This document shows positions 1 through 5,917 of a DNA stretch of 8,082 nt, piece after piece. A program made the position numbers and the translations under genes. Source of the stretch: Pseudomonadota bacterium (GTDB lineage Bacteria; Pseudomonadota; Gammaproteobacteria; Steroidobacterales; GCA-2729495); contig JAUPLK010000057.1 of assembly GCA_030836925.1 (NCBI GenBank), forward strand, positions 1 to 8,082, written 5' to 3'. The notes under the pieces were generated by a model. The model saw only the letters and a list, made by a program, of their open reading frames with translations, made no database searches and was not told the origin of the DNA. Each line of letters opens with the position of its first letter. Within the stretch, counting starts at the first letter, position 1.

Positions 1-1017
1 GAGGTTGGACATGAAGCCGCCACCCGTGCTGCGCGCAAACAGCATCTTTTTGCCATCCGGCGACATGGATGGAAAGCCGTCGAAACCCGGGTTGAAGGTC
101 AGACGCTTCGGCTCACCACCAGCCAGGTCACCGAGGAAAACCTCCCAGTTGTTGTTCTCGACGATGCGCACGAACACGTAGTGCCGGCCATCGGGAGCCG
201 GATACGGCGCCCAGTTCATGTCCTGGTCGAAAGTGCGCGCGATGTGTTCGCTGCCGTCGTTCCTGATGGTGAAAACGGTCATGGGCGTCGGCCTGACCTT
301 GCCATACTCGCTGCGCTTCCAGGCACGATGCAGGATCGTTTCGTTGTCCGGCAGGTAGAACGGTGCACCTTCCTGCCAGTCATCCGTGAAGGTGAGCTGC
401 TTCTCGTCACTGCCGTCCGCGCGCATGCGCCAGAGATCCATCTTGCCGTCGATCTGCCGACCGAACACGATCCACTCGCCATTCGGCGACACCGAAACTT
501 CCGCCTCGTAGTACTTGTTGTTGGTCAGGCGCTTGACGTTCTTGCCATCCAGATCGGAGATATACAGCTCGGCGCCCTGCGGATAGTTGTTCGAGTCCGA
601 CCAGTTGCCGATCGGCATGTCCATGTTGTCTTTGGTCGAGGTCCAGACCAGGCGCTTGCCGTCGGGGAAGAAATACGAACAGGCATCCTGGCCCTTGTCG
701 TTGATGCGCCTGACGTCGGTACCGGTATCCGTGAAGGTATAGGTCAGCGCACCGCTGTCCCGTCCCTCGGCCTTCAGCGCCGCAGGATCCTGCGTCTGGG
801 CGATCACATGCAGGCTGTCCGGGCCGTAATAGGCCTCGGCGTTCTTCGGCACATTGGGAATCAGGCGCACCGGCAACTCCGTGCCCGCCTGTGCAGCAGG
901 CTGTGCAGCAGGTGCTGCGCCCCCCTCAGCCGATGCGAGTGGTGCAGTGAGCACCACGCTCGCGGCCAAGCCGACAGCCCTGATGATGCGGGCTGAAAAT
1001 ATCTGTCTGGAATACAT
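1..1017 (-). CDS. Exported PD40/TolB-like beta-propeller protein, C-terminus cut by window edge
   Basis: The minus-strand frame is open for 339 codons from an ATG at 1017 to the window edge, with no stop, so the C-terminus is missing. Residues 1-30 form a signal peptide: basic start (R4, R10, R13), hydrophobic run, and an A-S-A site before E31, so the product should be exported to the periplasm or cell surface. After an Ala/Pro-rich stretch come repeated PD40 blades with the SPDG signature: FPDGKRLVW (117-125), SPNGEWIVF (177-185), PDGRHYVFV (275-283) and SPDGKKMLFAR (319-329), with a weaker one near 221-231. Several blades are followed by a 'RLT' turn (for example 163-165). Such propellers bind proteins or peptides, or act as N-terminal lids of peptidases. 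No catalytic domain is visible, but one could lie beyond the edge. A GGAG at 1028-1031 sits 10 nt before the ATG. It starts 39 bp after the amidohydrolase stop with no terminator between, so the two are probably one operon. The specific function is unknown. Confidence 0.85.
   Translation of the reverse strand, partial: MYSRQIFSARIIRAVGLAASVVLTAPLASAEGGAAPAAQPAAQAGTELPVRLIPNVPKNAEAYYGPDSLHVIAQTQDPAALKAEGRDSGALTYTFTDTGTDVRRINDKGQDACSYFFPDGKRLVWTSTKDNMDMPIGNWSDSNNYPQGAELYISDLDGKNVKRLTNNKYYEAEVSVSPNGEWIVFGRQIDGKMDLWRMRADGSDEKQLTFTDDWQEGAPFYLPDNETILHRAWKRSEYGKVRPTPMTVFTIRNDGSEHIARTFDQDMNWAPYPAPDGRHYVFVRIVENNNWEVFLGDLAGGEPKRLTFNPGFDGFPSMSPDGKKMLFARSTGGGFMSNL
889..912 (-). repeat. Perfect 12-bp tandem duplication in a coding region
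   Basis: The unit CTGTGCAGCAGG (plus strand) occurs twice back to back at 889-900 and 901-912. On the minus strand it encodes Pro-Ala-Ala-Gln twice, residues 36-43 of the propeller protein, just after the predicted signal peptide. It lies in a flexible linker, so it probably reflects replication slippage in a tolerant region rather than a functional site. Confidence 0.85.
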
Positions 1018-1056
1018 TGTTTTTCGACTCCATTGTTGAAGGCTTGGGAAAACAGT

Positions 1057-2436
1057 TCACTCGACGACAGCAGGATAGTTGAAAGGCTCGATCATGCGGC
1101 CATCCTGCTTGGCGATGCGGCCGCTCTTCATCACGAAATCGATATTCCCGAGCACCGCCACGCTCTCAAGCGGGTTGCCCTTCACGGCAACGAGATCAGC
1201 AAGCTTGCCGGGCTCCAGAGTACCCGCTTCAGCGGAAATCCCGAAGAGTTCCGCTGTCATGACGGTCGCAGAGCGGATGGCGTCCATCGGCGTCATGCCG
1301 AAACCGACCATCAACTCGAATTCCTTGGCATTGTCACCGTGCGCGAATGTTCCGGCATCCGTACCGAAGGCGATATTGAGCCCCGCGGCATGGGCGCGTT
1401 CGAAGGCCCGGTATTCATTCCTGAGCTTCACGGACGGCGGATCCGGAATGCGGAAAATCGGCGGCGGATAGCTGGCCGAAAGCGTCGGCACCAGAAAGGT
1501 GCCCGCCTTCTTCATCATCGCGATGCCCTCGTCATCGAGCAGAAAGCCATGCTCGATGGAGTCGACACCGGCACGGACTGCGTCCTTGATGGCGATCGGT
1601 GAATAGGCATGTGCTGCCGTCTTCAGGCCAAGCAGGTGCGCGGTCGAGATGATTGCCTGTATCTCGTCCGGGAAGAGCTGGGGATCGAGACCCGTGTTGG
1701 ACCCGAAGCCTCCGGTGGATGTGAACTTGATGACATCGGCACCGAGCTTGTACTGATAGCGCACGGCTTTCCGGCATTCCATGGGGCCATCGCAGGTACC
1801 ATTGGCCAGGCGTTCGATCTCGTCACCCGTCCGGGCCATGGGCGTCGAGTCACCGTGACCACCGGTCACGGCGATGGAAGAACCGGCCAGCAGTATGCGC
1901 GGACCGATCATCCTTCCGGCGTTGATGGCATTGCGCACAGCGAACACGGCTTCATCATCCGCGCCCAGGTCGCGCAGCGTCGTGAACCCCGCGGCGAGAT
2001 TGCGGCGGGCAAAGATCATCGCGTTGACGGCACCTTCCGCGCCGGAACCCGGCACACCCGGCCATGGCGGGTGGCGGTCACCCCGCTCGGCACGATGCCT
2101 CGAGAACGACGGTTCATGCCAGAGATGCACGTGAGCATCCATCAGGCCCGGCAGTACAAAGCGGTCGGACAGATCGACGATCAGCGGCACGGATCCGGCC
2201 GCTGCACCCTCGACTGTGGTGAGGTAGCCGCTCTCGATGGCAGTGATACGGTCATTCCTGACCACGACCGTCATCCCGGTCTGCGGCCTGGCACCCGGTA
2301 CCGCCAGCAGGATGCCCGCATGGATCAGCACATAACGATCTGGCGGCTTCTGATCCGGGAACCGGCCAGCAACCGGCTGAGCCAGCACTGCCGCTGACAC
2401 CACAAACAGGAGCGCACACATCAAACCTGAGTTCAT
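1057..2436 (-). CDS. Exported metal-dependent amidohydrolase (imidazolonepropionase-like, COG1228 type; possible Xaa-Pro/Xaa-Arg-type dipeptidase)
   Basis: A 459-residue amidohydrolase-superfamily TIM-barrel enzyme that hydrolyses an amide-type bond using one or two metal ions. With the ATG at 2436 as residue 1, the full metal-ligand set is visible: H102-x-H104 in 'DAHVH', K237 in 'DVIKFT' (the probable carboxylated lysine), H276 in 'AAHAYS', H296 in 'SIEHG' and D360 in 'GTDAG'. The C-terminal 'LEPGKLADLVAV' strand is the usual second part of the beta-sandwich. Residues 1-24 look like a signal peptide (MNSG followed by a hydrophobic run ending V-L-A), so the enzyme probably works outside the cytoplasm. 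The closest family by eye is the imidazolonepropionase-like group, whose characterised exported members include prolidase and Xaa-Arg/Lys dipeptidases. The substrate cannot be read from sequence. The start is uncertain: the ATG has only a weak ribosome site, whereas a GTG at 2472 in the same frame has AAGG 8 nt upstream but would add 12 residues before the signal peptide. It probably heads an operon with the propeller gene. Confidence 0.88.
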   Translation of the reverse strand: MNSGLMCALLFVVSAAVLAQPVAGRFPDQKPPDRYVLIHAGILLAVPGARPQTGMTVVVRNDRITAIESGYLTTVEGAAAGSVPLIVDLSDRFVLPGLMDAHVHLWHEPSFSRHRAERGDRHPPWPGVPGSGAEGAVNAMIFARRNLAAGFTTLRDLGADDEAVFAVRNAINAGRMIGPRILLAGSSIAVTGGHGDSTPMARTGDEIERLANGTCDGPMECRKAVRYQYKLGADVIKFTSTGGFGSNTGLDPQLFPDEIQAIISTAHLLGLKTAAHAYSPIAIKDAVRAGVDSIEHGFLLDDEGIAMMKKAGTFLVPTLSASYPPPIFRIPDPPSVKLRNEYRAFERAHAAGLNIAFGTDAGTFAHGDNAKEFELMVGFGMTPMDAIRSATVMTAELFGISAEAGTLEPGKLADLVAVKGNPLESVAVLGNIDFVMKSGRIAKQDGRMIEPFNYPAVVE

Positions 2437-2616
2437 GATCGAGCCATTTTCGAGCGTACTCTGGTTGACCACATGACTGCCCTTGCACGAGGATGGCAGG
2501 CGGTGCCGATCATGCCACGAAGAGTTGCCGCCCGGCCCACCTCTGCCGTGCTGCCGCAATCATGGCCCCGACCGGCAACCGGACACCTCGTGTATCGCAC
2601 TTGAGGATCGCCGAGC
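2437..2616. promoter_or_regulatory. Divergent intergenic region between amidohydrolase and DUF2231 genes
   Basis: These 180 bp separate two genes transcribed away from each other, so promoters for both must lie here or extend into the 5' ends. I found no convincing paired -35/-10 boxes on either strand. TTGACC at 2465-2470 resembles a -35 box on the plus strand but has no acceptable -10 at 16-18 bp. No operator-like palindrome of useful length is visible. The call rests on gene orientation, not on a recognised motif. Confidence 0.4.
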
Positions 2617-3570
2617 ATGATTGAAATCATCCCCAACTGGCACCCGGTGCTTGTGCACTTCACGATCGCGCTGCTGACCATAGCAGCACTGCTATTTCTC
2701 GCCGCCGCTTTCGCCGGGCGCAACCGCGCCGTGCACGGCATCGAAACCACCGCAAACTGGAACCTGTGGCTCGGGGCAGGCCTGACCGTGCTGACGGTTG
2801 CAGCGGGCTTGCAGGCTGCCGGCTCCGTCACTCATGACGATGCTGCCCATCTCGCCATGGATAACCACAAGTTCTGGGCGCTTGGAACAACCGTCCTGTT
2901 TCTGCTGGTGGCACTCTGGAACGCCTGGCGGGTACGTCGTGGGCACAGTGTTGGTGTGGCCTTCACGCTCGCCATGGTCATTGCCCTGGCCGGCCTGACG
3001 GCAACCGGATTGCGCGGCGCTGATCTGGTCTATCGGCACGGACTCGGTGTCATGGCCTTGCCGCAACAGGTCGCTGACGGAGGACACGACCACGAATCAG
3101 GCGCGGAGCACTCGCATGCTGAAACAGATGCAACCGAAGGAGGTCATGCGCCCGCTGTCGCGAACACGCCGAAGCCGATCAGCCAAAGCCGCCTGTCGCC
3201 GGCAGAAGCCGAGGTAGTCGCCGCACTGACGGCCTATCACGCCGCGCTGACTTCAGGCGATGCCGCGGCACCGGAAGCATTTGTGCTGGCTGACGAGCGC
3301 TTTTTGATGATCGAAGGCAAGCATTTCAACCAGGGCTGGACCGACTACCGCGACAATCATCTCAAGGCTGAACTGGCCGACCTCGCCAAGGTGCGCTTCC
3401 GTCTGTCCATACTCGGCATACAGGTTGACGGCGATCTGGCAACCGTCAGTTTCATGTTCAATGTATTGCCCAAATCAGGCCCCGAAATGGATTTCGGCGG
3501 CGGTCGCGCATCAGCGTCTCTGGTTCGTGCCGGCGATGGCTGGAAGTTGCAGCAACTGCACACGTCATGA
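2617..3570 (+). CDS. DUF2231 membrane protein fused via a His-rich linker to an NTF2/SnoaL-like domain
   Basis: A 317-residue protein in two parts. Residues 1-150 match the DUF2231 pattern: an N-terminal 'NWHPVLVHF' followed by four hydrophobic helices at about 11-33, 48-69, 87-105 and 111-130, then 'YRHGLGV' at 139-145. Basic residues cluster in the loops after helix 1 (R35, R37) and helix 3 (R105, R107, R108). The positive-inside rule therefore puts both termini and the helix 2-3 loop (with H73, H78, H84) in the periplasm. Residues 154-180 are an acidic, histidine-rich linker (H157, H159, H165, H167, H177), plausible for metal binding. Residues 193-317 look like an NTF2/SnoaL-type domain ('AALTAYHAALTSGD', then a strand-rich half ending 'GDGWKLQQLHTS'), a fold used for ligand binding or small-molecule chemistry. 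DUF2231 has no settled function. GAGG at 2603-2606 supports the ATG, with 10 nt spacing. The gene stands alone on its strand and overlaps the convergent neighbour by 6 bp. Confidence 0.82.
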   Translation: MIEIIPNWHPVLVHFTIALLTIAALLFLAAAFAGRNRAVHGIETTANWNLWLGAGLTVLTVAAGLQAAGSVTHDDAAHLAMDNHKFWALGTTVLFLLVALWNAWRVRRGHSVGVAFTLAMVIALAGLTATGLRGADLVYRHGLGVMALPQQVADGGHDHESGAEHSHAETDATEGGHAPAVANTPKPISQSRLSPAEAEVVAALTAYHAALTSGDAAAPEAFVLADERFLMIEGKHFNQGWTDYRDNHLKAELADLAKVRFRLSILGIQVDGDLATVSFMFNVLPKSGPEMDFGGGRASASLVRAGDGWKLQQLHTS

Positions 3571-4419
3571 ACGGTTGGCGTTTGTATCGCGCCGGCCACT
3601 CAGCTGATACAGCGCATCCAGCAGTTCGAAGCACAACACCAGTTCCCGCTGTTCGGGCTGCCAGGCGGCTTCGGGCCGGCCGCAGCTGCGCATGCGCAGG
3701 CTGATCTCCCGCGGCAGGATGATCCGCTCGCGCATCGCGCCGGCGACCCGCTCAAGCATGCCGTCTCTCTGTATTTCCCGCAGCAGCTCGCCAGCCGCCA
3801 GCGTTTTCGGTGCAGCGTAGAAAATCCGGATCTCCGGACCGGCGGGCTGACCGGGTTTGCGCCCGAAATTGTCGAGCAACCAGCGGAAGGAACGATCAGC
3901 CTTCTGCCACTCCGCCTCACAGCCATCGGCCCGCGCAGCCGGCATGCCAACCTCTGCCGGCAAATCCGCGAAGGCGTCCGGATCGTTGCCATAGAGCAGA
4001 CAGGCTATCGAGTAGAAACGCTGGATATTGAGCGAGTGACTGTTCCAGTAGGGCAACTCGCCAGTGCGTGTCTCTCCTTCGGCCCAGGAGAGTCGGAGCC
4101 CTTCGGCTGCCGCCAGCAGCCAGGTATTGGCCCGCCGGTAGCTGACCGGATCACCACGCGTGGTATTCAGCAGTGCGGTGGCAGCGAGGAAATCGGCGGC
4201 ATCTTCCTCGGGCCCGAGTACCGGCACCTTCAGTTCGCCGATGACGACATGGGCCAGTTCGTGCAGCAACACGAACTCGAAATTGCCCAGCACGAAATCA
4301 ACCGTGGATGCATCCAGGCCCCTGGCCCGATAGACAGGTGTTTCAGCAGCGGTGGCCGACACCGCCAACCACATCCCGCCAAGGAGAACTGCCGTGAGCC
4401 ACGTTGCGCGACGACGCAT
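3565..4419 (-). CDS. Exported DUF4344-type putative metallopeptidase
   Basis: A 284-residue protein starting with a typical signal peptide: MRRR, a hydrophobic run, and cleavage near A25/E26. The zinc-protease motif HELAH is at 53-57, followed by the acidic stretch 'GPEEDAADFLA' around E71, E72, D73 and D76, one of which could be the third metal ligand. A second block near residues 125-146, 'SLNIQRFYSIACLLYGNDP', is also characteristic of DUF4344. The family is annotated as putative metallopeptidase from its HExxH motif; substrate and activity are unknown to me. The reading frame extends upstream to an ATG at 4509, but I chose the ATG at 4419 because it begins directly with the signal peptide and avoids 77 bp of overlap with pth. 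It lies 13 nt downstream of the pth stop with only a weak ribosome site, suggesting translational coupling to pth. Its TGA overlaps that of the converging plus-strand gene. Confidence 0.82.
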   Translation of the reverse strand: MRRRATWLTAVLLGGMWLAVSATAAETPVYRARGLDASTVDFVLGNFEFVLLHELAHVVIGELKVPVLGPEEDAADFLAATALLNTTRGDPVSYRRANTWLLAAAEGLRLSWAEGETRTGELPYWNSHSLNIQRFYSIACLLYGNDPDAFADLPAEVGMPAARADGCEAEWQKADRSFRWLLDNFGRKPGQPAGPEIRIFYAAPKTLAAGELLREIQRDGMLERVAGAMRERIILPREISLRMRSCGRPEAAWQPEQRELVLCFELLDALYQLSGRRDTNANRS

Positions 4420-4432
4420 ATGGGGCGGACCG

Positions 4433-5035
4433 TCAGCCCGCCGGTCCGTACTCGGCACTGCCATTCTTGCGCGGCAGGACTGAATGCAGCTGCTGCATGG
4501 CTGCTTCAAGCCCGCGCACCGTGCAAGTCTCGATGGCCCTGACCGACTCGGTCAGCGCATCGACGATCTCGCTGCGCTCCTGCTTGCCCGGCGCATGCAG
4601 CACATAGTCGGTTACCAGGTCCTTGTGCCCCGGATGCCCGATACCGATGCGCAAGCGCATGAAGTCGGGACCACAATTGGCGAGGATGTCGCGCAGACCG
4701 TTGTGCCCGCCATGCCCGCCACCACGCTTGAGGCGCGCGCTGCCAGCCGGCAGGTCGAGCTCATCGTGCACGACCAGCAGCTGCTCGATCGGGATGTCGT
4801 AGTAGTCGAGCACGCGCCGGACGCACTGCCCACTGCGATTCATGTAGGTCGACGGCTTGATGAGTCGCACCGGCACCCCGGCGAGGAGGCCGCGACATTC
4901 CTCGCCCTGCAGCTTCTGGGCGACGGCAAATGTTGCACCGATATGGGTGGCGAGCAGATCTGCCAGCCAGAAGCCGACATTGTGGCGGTCGCCGGCATGC
5001 TTCGGACCGGGATTACCAAGCCCCACGATCAGCAC
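4433..5035 (-). CDS. pth: Peptidyl-tRNA hydrolase
   Basis: Cytoplasmic esterase that releases tRNA from peptidyl-tRNAs dropped by stalled ribosomes, recycling tRNA. The 200-residue length is normal for the bacterial Pth family. Family motifs are all present: 'GLGNPG' with N8, catalytic H18 in 'DRHNVGF', 'KPSTYMNRSG' with M65 and N66, 'HDELDLP' with D91, and 'GGGHGGHNGL' with N112. The start codon is GTG (5035-5033): a GGAGG at 5049-5045 lies 9 nt upstream and the first residues read straight into the conserved 'LIVGLGNPG', so an earlier start is unnecessary. It follows rplY by 72 bp containing a strong hairpin, an order (prs-rplY-pth) common in gammaproteobacteria. The C-terminal 15 or so residues are variable. 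Confidence 0.97.
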   Translation of the reverse strand: MLIVGLGNPGPKHAGDRHNVGFWLADLLATHIGATFAVAQKLQGEECRGLLAGVPVRLIKPSTYMNRSGQCVRRVLDYYDIPIEQLLVVHDELDLPAGSARLKRGGGHGGHNGLRDILANCGPDFMRLRIGIGHPGHKDLVTDYVLHAPGKQERSEIVDALTESVRAIETCTVRGLEAAMQQLHSVLPRKNGSAEYGPAG

Positions 5036-5044
5036 TGGCCTGTT

Positions 5045-5099
5045 CCTCCGGGTGCCTGCTGGAAAGCCGGCACCCGCCGCAGGCAGCGACGGGTGCCGG
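5045..5099 (-). promoter_or_regulatory. Hairpin with a competing third arm overlapping the pth ribosome-binding site
   Basis: In the rplY-pth gap, minus-strand RNA has a perfect 10-bp stem: CCGGCACCCG (5099-5090) pairs with CGGGTGCCGG (5076-5067) around a 13-nt loop. A third arm, GGCACCCG (5056-5049), repeats 8 bases of the first arm and can pair with the same middle arm. It ends on the first G of the GGAGG ribosome site of pth (5049-5045). The two pairings are mutually exclusive. The stem is not followed by a proper U run (CUUUCC only), so it is not a clear terminator. It may stabilise the rplY 3' end or adjust pth translation. Confidence 0.55.
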
Positions 5100-5107
5100 A
5101 GTCCAGA

Positions 5108-5794
5108 TTACTTCTTGTCGGTCTTGGGCTTCTCGCCCGCCTTCTCGGCAGCGGGAGCAGGTGCCGCAGCGCCTTCCGCAGCAACGGCCGCATCGGCTGC
5201 CGGTTCTTCGGCAGCATGCAGGACGTGCAGATGAACAACCGGCAGGTCGCTGTCGGTATGCGCCTCGAAGCCTGGAATCCGGACGCCCTCGGGCAGCTTC
5301 AGGTCGCGCAGATGCAGCATGTCGTTGAGTTCCATCGGCTCGATATCGACCTCGATGTACTCCGGCAGGTCCTTCGGCAGACAGCTGATCTCGACTTCCG
5401 TCATGAGGTGCGAAACGGAACCGCCACCCAGCTTGACACCCTTCGACAGGGCTTCGTTGATGAAGTGCAGGGGTATCGTCATGCGCAGCTCTTCGTTGGC
5501 CAGCACGCGCTGCAGGTCCAGGTGCAGGACCGCACGGCGGGCCGGGTGCGGCTGATAGTCACGCACGACGGCCTGTACGGATTTGCCATCCAGCGTGACA
5601 TTGAGAATGCTGGACAGAAACGCCTCTTCGGCCATGCCCCGGTGCAGCGCATTGGCGTCGAAGGCGATACCTACGGGGGCATCGCCGCCACCGTACATGA
5701 TGCCGGGGATCTTGCCTTCGCGACGCAGGCGGCGGCTCGCACCTTTCCCTGCATCACGCCGGCTTTCCGCGGCGATGGTGAATTGATGTGCCAT
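5108..5794 (-). CDS. rplY: Large ribosomal subunit protein bL25, CTC/TL5 long form
   Basis: 5S rRNA-binding protein of the 50S subunit. At 228 residues it is the two-domain form, unlike the roughly 94-residue E. coli L25. Residues 1 to about 92 are the L25 RNA-binding domain ('RRDAGKGASRRLRREGKIPGIMYG' pattern around 12-35, then 'VRDYQPHPARRAVLHLDL'). About 98-188 is the TL5 C-terminal beta domain ('IPLHFINEALSKGVKLGG', 'LPEYIEVDIEPMELNDMLHL'). From about residue 194 the tail is low-complexity Ala/Glu/Pro ending Lys-rich (DKK), probably disordered and common in proteobacterial long-form L25. AAGGAG (5809-5804) sits 9 nt before the ATG and supports this start. It lies 123 bp after prs, with a terminator-like hairpin and promoter candidate between them, so it probably has some independent expression, and it leads into pth. 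Confidence 0.96.
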   Translation of the reverse strand: MAHQFTIAAESRRDAGKGASRRLRREGKIPGIMYGGGDAPVGIAFDANALHRGMAEEAFLSSILNVTLDGKSVQAVVRDYQPHPARRAVLHLDLQRVLANEELRMTIPLHFINEALSKGVKLGGGSVSHLMTEVEISCLPKDLPEYIEVDIEPMELNDMLHLRDLKLPEGVRIPGFEAHTDSDLPVVHLHVLHAAEEPAADAAVAAEGAAAPAPAAEKAGEKPKTDKK

Positions 5795-5827
5795 GAATCT
5801 GTACTCCTTGGTTGACCGTCCGCCAGG

Positions 5828-5856
5828 AAAAAGCCCCCCTGCGACCAGGGAGCCTT
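5828..5856 (-). terminator. Intrinsic terminator-like hairpin between prs and rplY
   Basis: Minus-strand RNA forms a 4-nt loop (GUCG, 5845-5842) closed by seven pairs, 5846-5852 with 5841-5835. After a one-base bulge at 5834, G5853 and G5854 and A5855-A5856 pair with C5833 and the U run. Five Us (5832-5828) follow the GC-rich stem directly. This fits a Rho-independent terminator for the upstream prs transcript, or an attenuator in the rplY leader. Its flanks CCGUC (5861-5857) and GACGG (5820-5816) could also pair and enclose it. Confidence 0.65.
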
Positions 5857-5872
5857 GACGGAAGGGGCGCGG

Positions 5873-5881
5873 ATCATAGCA
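5873..5881 (-). promoter_or_regulatory. Candidate extended -10 promoter for rplY
   Basis: Minus-strand TGCTATGAT (5881-5873) contains TATGAT, a 5/6 match to the sigma-70 -10 box, preceded by the TGn extension. No good -35 box is seen (CTTTCA with a 16-bp spacer is 3/6), as expected for extended -10 promoters. Initiation would be near 5866, giving an rplY leader of about 72 nt that contains the terminator-like hairpin. Confidence 0.4.
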
Positions 5882-5917
5882 CGGCGGGCGGCGATGAAAG
5901 CGCCCGGGAACGCCTGA

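Noticed and set aside
181..996. A 271-codon plus-strand open frame at the left end
   Set aside because: It is antisense to the propeller protein, whose signal peptide and PD40 repeats are clear on the minus strand.
1609..2397. A 262-codon plus-strand open frame, with another at 1033-1602
   Set aside because: Both are antisense to the amidohydrolase, which carries complete metal-binding motifs; their translations are Arg/His-rich and low quality.
2465..2470. TTGACC as a -35 box for the plus-strand DUF2231 gene
   Set aside because: No acceptable -10 hexamer lies 16-18 bp downstream.
2437..2559. Extension of the amidohydrolase to an ATG at 2559
   Set aside because: It would put 41 hydrophilic residues ahead of the signal peptide; the region is better read as intergenic. 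The GTG at 2472 remains possible.
4420..4509. Upstream extension of the DUF4344 protein to an ATG at 4509
   Set aside because: It would overlap the end of pth and place 30 Cys/Arg-rich residues before a good signal peptide; the ATG at 4419 is better.
5067..5099. The rplY-pth stem as an intrinsic terminator
   Set aside because: The stem is strong but is followed by CUUUCC rather than a U run, so it is listed as a regulatory structure instead.
4484..5815. A 443-codon open frame on the plus strand across pth and rplY
   Set aside because: It lies wholly antisense to two well-identified genes, matches no family I recognise, and is expected from low stop-codon frequency in GC-rich DNA.
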